64,000 nt of DNA from Harmothoe impar (lineage: Eukaryota > Annelida > Polychaeta > Phyllodocida > Polynoidae), in assembly GCA_947462335.1 (NCBI GenBank), contig OX381720.1, positions 47,790,981 through 47,854,980 of the forward strand, read 5' to 3'. Each line of letters opens with the position of its first letter. The stretch's first letter is position 1. Positions 39,368-53,300 of the stretch are shown piece after piece. Made by a program: the position numbers and the translations under genes. The notes beneath the pieces were generated by a model. The model worked only from the letters and a program-made list of their open reading frames with translations, made no database searches and was not told the DNA's origin.

Positions 39368-40232
39368 TTAGTAAGGCCAAAAAAAAAGTTGTGTTTCCGG
39401 TCACCCGACCCTACCTAGCAAAACAGGGCCGACCCTAATTTTTTTTGGACATTTTAGGATTTTTTTTTTTTTTTGATGTATATATTTTTTTTAATTTTCA
39501 TTCAACTAATTCTCTTTAATATTCTTATTTCAAAGCCACAAATGATAGGTATACCTCATAGCTAGTGAAGAGGAATCTACCAGTTTTTAAAGCTAATTAA
39601 TATCATTATTAGTTCAAAAGTTATACAAGAATCTGGGTCTGGGTGCGAGTTATATGTCAGATGCAGGATCTATGCTTGGATTTACAGTCAAATAAATTTC
39701 ACTCGCTTCGTCACTCGAGTCGCACCATTTTTTCAAAAGTGAAACCCATTGTCCGTTGACCAACTTCTCTTTTTTGGTGTGGCCACACAGGGAGGGGGGA
39801 GGGGTCCAAAAATTTCCCAGGGGGCAGGGGCAAAAAAAAAAGAGAAGAAGCATGAAAAATTCCTCTTTTGTAGGGCTAACAAATGAATATCCCCAATTTG
39901 AAAGGCCTAAGGCCAGACCAAACAAAAGTTTGTAGACCTTATTTTCTGTAATGGATTTTTTATTTTGCTTGCCTCATTTTTTTTTCAAAATTGGGAATTA
40001 TTCAAAATTGAAAATTATTTTTTCATGTAGTGGTCCACCTTTGTCAGAGGCTGGCTGAACAAAAATTGTGGCAAGAGGCTTAAAGGATTGGCATAGTCAG
40101 GGTGTGGCATATACCGGTACGTGAGATTTTGCTAGCTATTTTTTAATTATATATATTTTTTTATTGCAACCTCATTTTCTGCTTTCACATAGCAATGATC
40201 TTCAAGGAACAAATTGTGCGGTCGTCGTGTCT

Positions 40233-40738
40233 TACCGTATCGTCGCATATCGGTGCCGGGTTTTGAATAGATGCCTGTTTTGAATAAGAGCCGGGGGTAA
40301 TAGGGCTTTGAAATCAATAGGTGCCGGGCCTTGAATAGGTGCCGGGGTCTCCTTGTTTTCTAAGAGATTAGTACAAGAGTAACCTAGGATAGGGTTCTCT
40401 CCATCAGGGGATAGTATCTAATGGCACATGGTGTATTGCAGGTAGTGTTTGCTTTGAAATTAACTATCTTTGATCAATTAGTGTGTTTCCCATACATCAA
40501 ATATAAGCCTGAAATTAAAATAATGGCCACCAATGCGAGTTGGTTTTGTTATTAGAGGTCTGAGGGGCTGTTAGATGCTATTTTCTCTTTTCTTTTCTTC
40601 AAGGGGGGGGGGGGGGGTAAGTGTCCTTCAAACAATAGCTGCCGGGCCTTGAATAGCTGCCTGCTTTGAATAGGAGCCGGGGGTACAAGGGTATCCAAAT
40701 AAATAGCTGCCCGGGCACCTATATGCGACGATACGGTA
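40233..40738. mobile_element. TA-flanked element with CCGTATCGTCGCAT ends
   Basis: TACCGTATCGTCGCATAT on the left and ATATGCGACGATACGGTA on the right are perfect inverted repeats. The interior repeats 'ttgaataggtgccggg' in several variants. Shares the CCGTA terminus and TA boundary with family C. Confidence 0.8.
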
Positions 40739-40744
40739 TGCAAA

Positions 40745-41193
40745 GTTTGAAATGCAAAATCTTTTACACCCCCCCCCCCCCCCCGGTCAAAGGGTCAAAA
40801 TGTTTTACCCCCCTTACAGGTCGAAAATTGGCGGGTGCGCGGGCCCTTTAAGGCATACCGTAAAACCTCGCGTATAAGCCGCGGCTTATGCACGAATCAG
40901 ATCGGCAGTGCGGCTTATAGGATCGGCCCATGGTCAGGGTGCGGCTTATACGCGAGTTTTTACTACTATCAGATCGCTGGTGCGGCTTATAGGATCTGTC
41001 CAAAGTCGGGGTGCGGCTAATACGAGAGTTAGGCTAACTCGCGAGGTTTTACGGTAGTAACGCGCAGGTTTTTTTGCTCAAAACAGGTTCATTTCTTTTG
41101 CCCCCCCCCCCCCCGGTCAAGGGGTCCAAATTTTTTTCAACCCTCCCCAAACCCACCACCCCACCCCTGTTGATACTAAATGATCACTCCCTT
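40745..41193. mobile_element. Family A element, right part, split by a family C MITE
   Basis: C/G-rich sequence with 'ggtcaaagggtcaaaatgtt' words, ending 'aatgatcactccc' then TTA. The expected left end is not seen. A family C unit sits in the middle. Confidence 0.5.
40857..41055. mobile_element. Family C MITE
   Basis: CCGTAAAACCTCGCGTATAA at the left (position 40,859 after TA) pairs with 'ctcgcgaggttttacgg' at the right. Internal copies of 'gtgcggcttatag' and 'tacgcgagtttttac' are present. Confidence 0.75.
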
Positions 41194-41671
41194 AGTCGAT
41201 TTAAGTTTGCAACTACTGTCTTTTGTCTGGGTGTTTTTCAGAGAGAGGCTGGCATCCTGGATGTCGGCGGCTAAGTTATTAGCCTAAGCCTTGGGCTATT
41301 TTAATACAGTACAAAATCACCATTATCAGATTAGGCTGTTTTATTCTGATAACTTGGATTACGGATCCGCAGATGGAAGTTTAGGCTTTTTTTCTACCCC
41401 CCTCTGTTGGGATTTTTTGAGAATTTTAGCAAAAAAAAAGGAAAAAAAGTACATGCTGACTGGCAGGCACCCAGAATTAGGCTTTCAAAATTGGGAATAT
41501 TTCTCAATTAGTTAGGCTTATACGCAAGATTTTACGGTACTACCCACGGTCGTTTAGGTTGCAATTCTCAGACCCGATCAAAAAAAAAAAAAAAAAAAAA
41601 AAATCCGACCCTACCTACCTAGTTTTTCTCATGATGTTACCGGAAACGAACCTTCTTTTTTTTTGGCCTAA

Positions 41672-43965
41672 GGGGGGGGGGCAGACTCAAACCTGCAGTC
41701 AAGACTCAAGGGGTTAACATCCCCCCCCCCCTCAATAATGCCCGGCCATGGGTTGAAAATCCGTGCTTTTCCCCTAGGGCCCCACTTTTTCCTATGTGGG
41801 AGAGGTCAGGGCCTAGAAGCCATGTCTCTGGAGAGGTATAACGTTTGGAAATTATGTGTATTTAATAGATAGATCTATGATATTTAAGGTCTAACTCTTG
41901 GCAAAAAAACAAAAACAAATTGGGTGGGCGGGGGGAGGGGGACATATCCCCCCCCCCCCCCCCACCACTCTGTGACTGACAGTGACTGGTGGGGGCTGGT
42001 CAGTCTCTCTAATAGTGATGGGTTTGCTTTCTTTCTTGCGGGGTTTGCGGAATTTCGACCCCCGAGACAACGTAGGGCCTACCCCTCTTTGGAAAGATGG
42101 GGGGGGGGGGGACCAGTGTTGCCGAGATGACATTGGCACATCGGCTTTTGCCGATGTAGAATCGTAATGGCCGATGGCAGCCATAATGGCCGGCCATGAT
42201 CTCAGCTTTCCAACAGTGAATAAATTTTTCAAATATTCCTACTAGAAGCTGAGTTAGGTAGATCCAACTTGCAAGCATTTTTTTCAGTGAATTTAATCAT
42301 TTTCCAATCGATTTTGTAAGCTGTTATTAAGGAATCATCACAATCTGTATTCATTTATATGAAAAGAGGGCCCATGTGGCCTGTGTAAAAGGCAAATGGC
42401 CTGTGTAAGATCTTGCGAAACAGGCCAGATTGGCCTGTGTGCAAAAAAAGTTTTCGGCAACACTGGGGGACAATGCCTACACATTAAACAAATCAATCAA
42501 TCATTCAGTTACCATGCAGGAGTGGCTGAACGTCGATAAAGTTGGGGAGACAGCTCCCAAAAGCCAGAGGGTGTTCATTGTACTTTGTTTTTGGAGAATT
42601 AGACTTTCAAATTGGTGTATTAAAGCAGGGATATATGATTAAAGGGTTGTTTAAACATGATCCAAAGAACATTTTACATCTGGGGGAGTTTCTGAGTGGC
42701 AGTGCATTAGGCCACCTTTTGGCTCCAACTCTTTTTTTTGAAAATTTATCAAAATTTCTCGGAGGGAAAATGCCAAAAATCTTGGCGGCGGATCCGTAAA
42801 CCAAGTTAATCAAAATAAAACGGCCCTATAATGATGCATTGACATAGTATGCTGCCCTTAAAGGGTTAACAGAACGTCTTATTGATGTGTGTATATTAAC
42901 CATCAGCTCTGCGTCCACTTTGGGCCCCGTTCACCTCCGTTATTGGCCAGTTTATGCTGCATATTGACGTCCTTAGGAGGCCTTAGAATGCCTATAGCAC
43001 TCACTGACTGGCCAGCATCAATACAGCGGCTATTAACACACTACTTTATCAATCTAGGGTCCCACAAGTTGGGGCTGTATAGCAGAATATCAATATATTG
43101 CTGCGGTAAGACTGGCTATTTGCCTGCTGTGTTGGCCTGAGTAGTGACCAGCCTATAGGCCTACAGTTTGTATTTGTCCTAGCACAATGATTCAGCACAT
43201 TTCAGGTAGGGGCACATATGGGACGCTGCTCTGTGAGAACTGTGTTCTGGACTACATTCAATTATCATGCGTCAGGGATATAATGAACGCTAAGCCTCTT
43301 GGAGTATGAATGCCATGTACAATTATATAACTTATAGGGCAATAATTACTTCATGTATATCACTCTATCTGATCGCTGTGTCTGTCTATCTCCGTGTTTC
43401 TCTCTCCCTCTCTGCTATCAGACAGTGTTTGGCAGACCGCCATTTCTCACACTACATCAGTCCATATGGGCTGTGGTTTTATTGTGTGTGGTCATTAAGC
43501 ACTCGTGTGAAGAGCTGTTATGGTGTACACTTACTGCTCAAACTCTGGGGTAATGACCAACTGGAGGACGCTTAAATGCCCTGTGCACTTGACCGTTATA
43601 GCTTTAATAATGGACTAGTAGTTCATGGCATGTGGTATTATTCTTTGTGAATATATATATATGTGTGGAGCAGTCTAAAATAGCATGCTTTTTATACATT
43701 TCAGATGAGGGTCGGTCATTAGAAGGAAGGCCCATAAGCATGAGAGGAGTGAGGCTATTTATATTTCACAGACTGGAGAATATCAGGCCTCTTCAATCAA
43801 CTTACCCCAGTCAAAGAACCAAGGGCACCTTACAAACATAGACATGTGACTAAGAACCTGAGGGCTACACTGGAAGTTACTATAGTAAAGACACAGGTGC
43901 CATGCCTTTGGATTATCTAATAGTTGTACTGCATAACACAATATCAAAGCTTCTTCACCCAAAGG
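41672..43965. other. Upstream flank of the coiled-coil gene, no exon seen
   Basis: Homopolymer-rich to 42,120, then unique-looking AT-rich DNA. Near 42,840 'cccttaaagggttaac' is a family D end fragment. I see no supported exon or promoter motif. An in-frame TAA at 43,966 bounds the first coding exon's frame upstream. Confidence 0.4.
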
Positions 43966-44043
43966 TAACCAGACATTTCCCAAACAGACAGACCAGGATA
44001 TATTTGTGAAGACCGACGTAGAAGAAATCATCATCCATCCAAG

Positions 44044-44367
44044 ATGTCACAACGAGGGCGCCGGTCACGCCCTCTGGGGTCGGTACGCCGGTCACTATCG
44101 GGAAATGAAAGTATCCTTAAGCTGCCCCCTCTGACATCACCCTCACACAGTATAGACAGGTCCTACCAGGGTATCAGTGGTAATGCCTTATCAGTGCCAC
44201 CACCCAGGGCCAGCCCGGAGAGGGCAGAGCGGGCAGAGCGGGAAGAGCCACCGAAGACCAAGACGCCGCTGTTGTCGGGACGTCAGACGTCGTCGTCACG
44301 GTCCGCGGGCAGTAAGAGTGACGACAGCGCCAACCTGGAACTGAAGAAGGACCTGCGGGAGGCTCTG
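44044..44367 (+). CDS. Exon 1 of coiled-coil gene
   Basis: 108 codons from ATG (MSQRGRRSRPLGSVRR) to LKKDLREAL, phase 0, donor GTATGT. The exon is GC-rich compared with its flanks. It contains an Ala-Glu-Arg repeat (ERAERAEREE). Beyond the donor the frame continues open into the intron for about 74 codons, but the protein character changes. Confidence 0.78.
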
Positions 44368-47300
44368 GTATGTACTACTGATATGTCTCATTTATTAACC
44401 ACTGAAACAAACAAAAAGATGGGAACATTTTTACTGATATTATCATATGTTTCCAATAGTATGACCTTGTTTAAAGCTGTCGTAACCCGAAAAAGAAAGT
44501 TTTTAAAAAATGAAAAGAAAGAAGGGAGATTGCCCTACTCCCCCCATTACTCCTACAGATTATACAATAAGCTCATTATCCCCTTTCCATGATGTTCTAA
44601 TCAAACAAGGGACCCACTGAAGATGAATATATGAAGTAAGTCATGAGCATGCTGCATGAAGATATATTCTGAGTTTATATACAAAAACCTACAGATTTAT
44701 CGTTTGAATAGACAGCTCACTTGATGTATTGCCCTACAAGCAGTAAGCATGTATCACAGAATGATATATACGTATTCCACAGTGGGAAAGAATCTCACCT
44801 TATTTGAGAATGGATGACTTAATATTGTGATGCACTGCCATTTCACTTAGACTCATGATCTTATTCAACTTTCAACCGAGTGTGTCTTTGGATTGCTCAA
44901 ATGTCCCTTTTGGTGTCTTTAAAAAACAAAAAAAGTATGGTGTACTTTGTATCTGCATGACCTGTGGTATCTGTCTACTGTCTGTGACAAATGTAATCGG
45001 TAATATAGCATCATGTGGCTTATTTCTGGTAGAGATTGAGTCATTACATTTTTTTGATGGCACAAAGAAAATATTTACATCGTCTACAATCTATTGATAT
45101 TTGCTTGGGGAAAATACCAATATAGATGATGCACGTGTATTGATAAATATACTGGTAGTGGTACTTCATGGAGCTTCATTGGCAGTCTGTAACCAATATG
45201 TATCCCTTTGGGGACAGCTGAGTGTTTACTGCACTATGCACCCTGGTGGGTAAATTGGCCAAACTGCATTCATGCATCATACCATCGCGATGGGGCTGAT
45301 GCACCCCGAATGGTTGGCATGATAAAGTACCGGCAAATTACTTGCGGGCATTGCATTGGTGCATTATAATGACCAATGGACATCATACCTTCAATCTTTA
45401 AAGATTTATCATATGAATACACGCCCATAGTGTATCATCCATATCATAGCATTAGGTCTTAATTGCTACTTCTATTGCTGTATATAGGACTTTAGCCATT
45501 GATCCCCATGTTTGATAAAGCAATAGGGCGTTGATCGATGGAGTAAATGTTAGTCAGGAATTTATAGAACCATATAAATAGACCTCGCCTAATGTATATA
45601 CATGTACACATATATTAACCCGTTTAGAGCTGCATAGGGCTTAAATGGGATATGTCCTTGGTCATCATGATGCAGAAATGCAGCCATGGCCAGTCTACTC
45701 GCCAAGGCTGCATCATGCCGACCCTTTGAGAGTGTATCAGCGTTGCATATAACCACCCCAAATGGCTGCATTCATACATCATGACGACAAAGAACATAGC
45801 ATATTAATTAAATCAGTAAATGGTTAACTGTAGGAAAATCAAGTACCACCATTGGTGTACCGACCTAGTCTAATGGGGAGTGTGTAGGGAGACGTAATGA
45901 GGACCGCATGTCAATGTGTGTATAAGGGGGAGACAGAGTACATACCAAATGGATATATTATCTTGGCCCTTTGAATGCCCAGTCAATAAGGATTTGCTGG
46001 ACTCATGCAGAAATAATCGAGCCTTGTCGCACTACTTGGAATTGCTTTTAGGTGTGTGGAGAAATAATCGTTGAAATGGTTTATATAAATGATTTTATGT
46101 AATATCAACAACTGATAGACATAAATAATAAGATGCCCAAAAGAGTATAAAGAACATTGAGCACTTAGTTATCAGATTGTAGTCTCATGCTACTGTATTG
46201 TCCTCGCCATGTTTGTATGCTTGTATGCTTAAAAAGACCATATTTTGATACACATTATCCCTTACTGTTCAATTGTAACAATACAGGTAGTTTTCAGAAA
46301 AGGAACAAATCAATCCTACCCGCTGTACCCACAAAAATATGTTTCATTGAGGAAAAAATTACGGAGCATTTTGCGTGGATGAATAATAATTTTGGCATTT
46401 CTACCCCTCCCCCCCCCCACCTCCCCCTGATATCGGGTTCGGTGGAAACTTGTTATAGACATGGGAAATCCAACTCCCCCACGTCAAAGGCTAATACTAA
46501 TTGCTAACCATGTTTTGGTAGGCAGTGAATATAGCAACTTTTGTTAAGTGCTCAAACACTGGCGCCATGGGGCCTGGGGGCAGAGATCAAACAACGGCAT
46601 TGCCGGGGCACACAACCATATAAAGCAGCCATGGTAGGGGTGTGGGGGTGGGCTAGTCCTTTAAGGACAGGGTACTGCTTTAATGTAGTAAGGTCTTATG
46701 TCGTTTTGATTCAGGATTGTAGTACTGGTGAGTAACTCATCAGTGGTGCATTCACGTATCCTGCTGACTCTACATGCTTGATACACTGACTCTCTGCACC
46801 CTAGAAAGGCAGTGAATTTAAATTTTAAAAATAAAATAAAATATATGATGCAGCAATGCAAAGCGAACAGGTTACTCTGTAGCACTGTGACAGCATGTTG
46901 GTGCATCACGATGCCAAGCACTTTGAGGCATCATCTAGTCCTTAAAGGGTTAATATTTCCTAATAAACCCACGTTTAATATGTATCATGTGCCAATCCCC
47001 ATGATCTATAGAATGTGCTGACCTAGAGAAGCCATCCACATATAGCCTACCTGTATATAGACTAGTAATTGGCTAGAAGGTTAAGCCATATGCTGGAAGG
47101 TGTTACCTAGGAAGGGTTAACTTTCCTTAAGCCCTTTGTGCAAAGCTTAAACCCAGGAGGTGTTGGCAGGCCTGGACTATTCTTAATGGTCTTGTTGACA
47201 TAGTGTGTGGCTTTCCATGTTTTCTCCCGCCAGAACCCTGACCGGACTCTTTGAGTTAACCCTTTAAGGGCCGCATAGTGTGTAATGCCCTTTAATGTAT

Positions 47301-50300
47301 CATGTCCTTTGGCGCAGTGATGAATGAATGTCGTCCTTGCGAGTAACTCAACAGTGGTGGATTCAATCATCATGCCAAATCTACAGAGTTGATACACTAC
47401 CGAAGGGTTTGCATTACACATGAACGCTACCCTAACAAGTAGATTCTCCAAGGCTACATTCTAATTTCATGTATCATGACGATAAGGGACATGGTACATG
47501 AAAGTACTATGTAGCCCTCACAGTATTAATGAGGCTCATGTTGGACTGGGTAGTGTATACTTTGGGCCGACACCAGGTCACACCACACAGAGAGCCTATA
47601 TGAATGAAAAGAAACATGATAGCCTATAGACTTATTGAATAAATGTTTAAAAGCAAATTCAGGAGAAGCCATGTCAATTTACTAATTCAATGCCGGAGCG
47701 ATTATTCTTTATCAGGAGTTCAGATTCAGATATAGGATGATTCTAACAAACACATCTAGTCTAGATCATGCAATGTATTTGTCTTACACCTTCCTTCAAA
47801 AGTCTTGCTCAAGGGATTTCCTATAAAAAATAGGGAGGTATGGCCGCTGCACTGTTTGTGTCTAAAGATTGTTGTAATAAATGGTATATAGCAGCATTAT
47901 ACTATCCACTCTTGGTTGCGCCATCTTACTTAAGTAGAACTAATCCATGCTACGACTCTACCGATCAGTTCCCAAATAACCTCTACGTGTATAAGGCACA
48001 GATAAAGCAACTATGGAGATTCATGTTTACTGTTAGATCCCATCCTGGATGTGGCTTCTTTGAGAGCCCATGTTGAAGCCATTACGTGACTTCTTTTTGA
48101 GCCCATTACGAAGCTATGATGTGACACCTGTTGGTCTCCATATTAAAGCCATGATATGGCTTCTGTTAGAGTCCATGTTGAGGCCATGACGTAGCTTGTG
48201 TTAGAGCTCATGCTGAAGCAGTGATGTGGCTTCTTGTAGGACCCATGTTGAAGCAGTGATGTTGCTTCTTTGAAAGCTCATGTTGAAGCTGTGACGTGGC
48301 TTCTTGTAGGGCACATGTTGACGCCATGATATAGCTTCTTGTAGAGACCATGTTGAAGCTGTGATGTGGCTTCTTGTAGAGACCATGTTGAAGCTGTGAT
48401 GTGGCTTCTTGTAGAGACCATGTTGAAGCTGTGATGTGGCTTCTTGTAGAGACCATGTTGAAGCAGTAATATGGCTTCTTGTAGAGCACATGTTGAAGCT
48501 GTGATATGGCTTCTTGTAGAGTCCGTGTTGAAGCTGTGATGTGGCTTCTTTTTGAGTCCATGTTGAAGCTGTGATGTGGCTTCTTTTTGAGTCCATGTTG
48601 AAGCTGTGATGTGGCTTCTTTTTGAGTCCATGTTGAAGCTGTGATGTGGCTTCTTTTTGAGTCCATGTTGAAGCTGTGATGTGGCTTCTTGTAGATCCCA
48701 TGTTGAAGCTGTGATATGGCTTCTTGTAGAGCCCATATTGAAGCTGTGATATGTCTTCCTTTTGAGTCCACATTGAAGCTGTGATGTGGCTTCTTTTTGA
48801 GCCCATGTTGAAGCGGTGGTGTGGGTTCTTGTGGAGCTAATGTTGAAGCTGTGATGTGGCTTCTTTTTGAGTCCATGTTGAAGCTGTGATGTGGCTTCTT
48901 TTTGAGTCCATGTTGAAGCTGTGGTGTGGCTTCTTGTAGAGTCCGTGTTGAAGCTGTGATGTGGCTTCTTGTAGAGCCCATGTTGAAGCTGTGATGTGGC
49001 TTCTTGTAGAGACCATGTTGATGCTGTGATGTGGCTTCTTTTTGAGTCCATGTTGAAGCTGTGATGTGGCTTCTTTTTGAGTCCATGTTGAAGCTGTGAT
49101 GTGGCTTCTTTGAAAGCCCATGTTGAAGCAGTGATATGCCTTCTGTTAGGACACATATTGGAGAGCCCATATTTAAGCTATGATGATTTAAGACGTCTAA
49201 TCTAACACACACATTGAAGCCATGAAGTGGATTCCTTTATAATGTAATCCACAATTGAATCATGATGTAGCTTAGTTTTAGAAGCCACAGCAAAAGCATG
49301 GAATGTTTACCACAATTGAAATCATGGTAAGCAATGACGTTGCTCCTTATCAAAGACATTTTTGTAGCTTCTATCATAAACTAGCATGCATGACATTTAT
49401 CTTAAATAAGGAGCATTTTTCAGTGTCCATAACTATCAAATGTATTGGGTATTGTATTTTGTGGGAGCACCCTGTTTCAGTTCCATACTCATGGAGAGCA
49501 TATTGTTGGATATAGTTGCACAAGTACATGTAGTTAACTTGATAGTCCTAATCCAGCTAAACGAGGGATTACTCGCAGTGAGCGACACAATGCAGATCGC
49601 CGTAAGTTACCACAGATAAGGCGAGTCCCCCCGCTGCCCGTGGGCACTTTGACCGGAATAAATGAGATCGTGACTAGTAGATAAACCTGTCGTTATATTT
49701 ACAGTATCAAGTAATTACACTTGATAGGTGTCGTGTTTTGTTTGCATTATTGACATTGGTTGACCCTATTTGTGTTATGGATTATGGCTAAAATGGTTTC
49801 AGACCTGGGAAATCCCTAATTGCAGCATTTTCCTCAGAAAACTTATTATGATAAAGGTTACCCAGGAAGTGCCGTTTTTAACCCAAGAATCGCAGCTATT
49901 AGAACAAACTAAAGAATGTATGAGATTAATCTTGTTTTCGCCTTCACATTATTCATATCTAAAGTGTTTCATTTCATTCTGTGAGTATAACATATATTTA
50001 TATCTTATCATAAAAAGCCTGCCTACTATGAACAAAGCGTTGAATGAGAGTACGTCCCTGGCTCCGTTGAAGACAAACAGTATGATAGTGAGTCATTAAG
50101 AAGGTATTATTTATTGTAGAATGGAGATACAGAATTAACGGTAGGTCACAATGGATTGTGTGAATTTCCCATCTCCTACACCATACATCCAACACTTACA
50201 AATGTTTCTTTATATTCATTTAATTAAAAAACCTCAAGTAGATCCAAATGTCCAAATTATCCTGCTCATCCTTAACCATTCCTGTATCATCCCTGTGGTC

Positions 50301-53300
50301 CTAACTTCGACTCAAACAATTCAGAATGCCTAAAGTATGTTCCTCAACTTACTGTGTTTGAAAAAGCCACACACAAAGGATGCTCTGCATGAGATGCATG
50401 GAACTACCTTCCTGCGTGGTTGCTCATACGTGTTGAAATTGTTATCAACATGATTCCTGGTCTGATGTGGATTCTGAATCAAATATTAACCGATCCTTGG
50501 TCAATAATCATATTGTGCTGATTTCCAATATGAATTCAAGAGTGTCCCCTGTAACACATTCTGTCAGGACTGAGTTAAGGAATGCCATTGTGTGGTAACT
50601 CATTTGTACTGTAAGGTTTATAACTGTGACATGATGTGATATCCTACACTGCCATGACTAAGGGACCTATTATGGACATTTTCTAGATCAGAATATTGTA
50701 TATTTTTCAACGAATTGTATATCAATATATATTATTCATATCTTGGTACATACGTGTATGTTCAAACCCCAATTGCAACTGAATCTCCTCATCAAATGTC
50801 TAAATGAAATTAATATAGATAATCTTAAATCTTTCAGTCTCGTGAGAAGCAGCTGAAGGCACAGCTGGCGGCGTTACAGACCGCGATAGAAGGTCTGAAG
50901 ACTGAACTAGAGGAAAAGGCACGCGCCAACCAGGCACTTCAGGAGCAGATAGAGAAACTCATAGCCCAGGTAAGGTAATATGGTAGTATTATGAAGATGT
51001 GTCTCAGGTTTCAGTTGTTCAGTTTTGGTGGCTTTGGCGGTGCCATCCGCTTGGCATTGTGTCCACTAGAGGTGTCACGGTACTAATCGGCCCAGAAAAC
51101 CTAGGACAGCCAAATAGTCCCTACTAAAAACGGAATTCTAGTGGATATAATCAGTGCTAGGAGACCTTATTTTTGACTGGGAGTAATAATAGGCATACCA
51201 GAAGATGGGCAATGCCTGGTTTAAAAAAAGTTTTAAAAAGTTTTTGGTATCCATGGTAACCAAGGGGTCACGCTTTGAGGTCAAAGTCAAGGTCGCAGGT
51301 CGGTGCGGCACTTGAAAAATTGATCATATTCAGACCATGCTTTTTCCATGGCAACTAGCGCAAAATCTAATCTGACTCCCATATTGACGGACATTTTTAA
51401 AAGATCGGAAATGACGTCAGCTTTTGTTTAAGGCGTCATTTATGAACGCCATCAAATTTTGAACCACATTTGGAGCCACTTGATAGTGAAAAAGAGGAAA
51501 ATATTAGAACATCACCGTGCCAATTAGTACCGTGACACCTAGAGAGCGCCCTGGGAGCGTTGACCAGAATTTAGATTCTGTAATGTGCAAGAGGAAGGAA
51601 ACAGAAAAGGTGTATTGGAAGATCAACTCTGCAAGATGTCTTTTTTTTAGCCTGGAAGACATATAAAACTTGAGCTAGAAATCACTCTTAGTGATATATA
51701 CACTTGTCATGCCTTCATCTGCCTACTTATAAAAAGTAAATTGCAGAAAAGTAAAGACATATGTACGATGTCTTTCAGGAAGCCCATTACAAGGAGCTCT
51801 ATGAGAAGGAGGTCATTGAACATAAAAAAACGAAGGAACAACTCTCCAACAGTGAAGACTTGGTCTTCGCACGAGACCGGGAGATATCTCAACTCAAGCT
51901 GGCACACGAAGAGAAGGTCAAAGAATTGAATATCAAGGTGAGACCTCAACTCTCTCATTCCTATCCGAAAGAAACGAGACTTTTCTGTTAGTCTGTGTCC
52001 TTAAGCAGAATAGGGAAATGTGCCATTAATATAACTATGATGTTGTTCTTCTGCCATTGATCCTGAATACATGTAAAACTGAATACAAGAAATACCAGAG
52101 ATTGAAATTACACTTCGTCTACTTTCAGATGGAAAAGCGAGTGTTAGAAGTTGAGAAAGCAAAGGACGCAGAAATTGCTACAAGGGACGAAAAGTTGAAG
52201 CGATTAAAAAGCCAAATGGCCGATGCATTGCGAGGAAATTCCTGGTACATAGAAGTTCACTTTCCTAAAATCTTAAACTCTAGTATCGTATATATCACTA
52301 TCAACTTGATATTAAGAAAACCTTTTTTTCTTTAAAAGTCATCTTGTATCAAAGATCAAAGTGTACTACAGAAAAAAAACTTACAGGTATAATGATAAAT
52401 AAACATTTATTGGTACAAGAAATGTATTACCATAATGACTTGACTCCCCTATTTCCTACAGGGAGAGGCAACAACAGTTGGACGAGTTGAGTAAAGAGCT
52501 GACCCGGGCTCAGGAGGAGGCAGATATGCTGCGCATGAAAATGAAAGCGATGGCTAGAAATGGTGCTAAAACTGTAAGTGTATTCTAAATATTGGATTTT
52601 TTTACGGCAAATGCGCTTTTATGAAGTGTACAATCGTGGGATGTCAATGTTGCTTACTGAAATTGTGATTGCATTACAATGTAGTAGTCTCCATTTGTAG
52701 ACATCAGCAACCGAGGACCGTAGCTGTTAAAGGGCCGCATAGTGCTTTAATATACATGTGCTATGCCCTTTGACGTCATGATACATGATACATCAGGGTT
52801 GACACTGTCAGGGGAAATATTTTTTGTTCCAGGTCAGGGAAATGTCAGGGAATTGCAGATTTTTTGGCAAAATCTCAGGGAAAATATTTTGTCATGGAAA
52901 ATCTTTGAAATACCAAACAAACTAACCTGTTTTCTTTGAAAAGCCTGTATTTCACTATGATTTTAAGGGAGAAAAATGTCTAAATCCTCAAAAAGAAGGG
53001 GGTAAAATGTGTGCACGCATGCGATACACAAAACTCATTGTTAAATAATGACCACTCACTAACTAAAAAAAAACGAGTGCATATTCATAGTTGGAGGGCA
53101 TTTAAAAACATTGGTTTTATGTCGCGATTGTCAGGGAAATTTGATATAATGTAAGGGAAAAGTCAGGGAATTTAAAACTGCCTTGTCAGTGGCAACCCTG
53201 TACATTCATGCATCATGGTAGCCTTTCAGGGGTGCATCACCTCCGTATGGTTGGCATCATGCAGCACTGGCGAGTTACTCTCCAAGAATGCTTCCATGTA

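Larger units (their letters stand above)
39375..41668. mobile_element. Family B element, 2.3 kb, Harbinger-like, with nested insertions
   Basis: Left GGCCAAAAAAAAAGTTGTGT plus 'ttccggt' mirrors right 'accggaaac...ttttttggcc'. TAA flanks both (39,372-39,374; 41,669-41,671). Just inside are 'cccgaccctacctag' and 'ccgaccctacctacc' in each arm. The short sister copy at 60,751-61,007 has the same ends and duplication. Nested inside are two family C elements and a family A fragment. Confidence 0.65.

Noticed and set aside
44368..44592. Extension of exon 1 to a stop at 44,590 as a one-exon gene
   Set aside because: The sequence past 44,367 loses the charged coiled-coil character. The GTATGT donor joins in phase with downstream exons.
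48060..49160. CRISPR-like array
   Set aside because: Repeats are contiguous with no unique spacers, and the DNA is eukaryotic.
48201..49212. Long minus-strand open frames with repeated His-Ser-Phe-Asn-Met-type peptides
   Set aside because: All three frames are open at once because the 35-bp unit lacks stops. There is no start context or splice support, and the strand opposes the gene.
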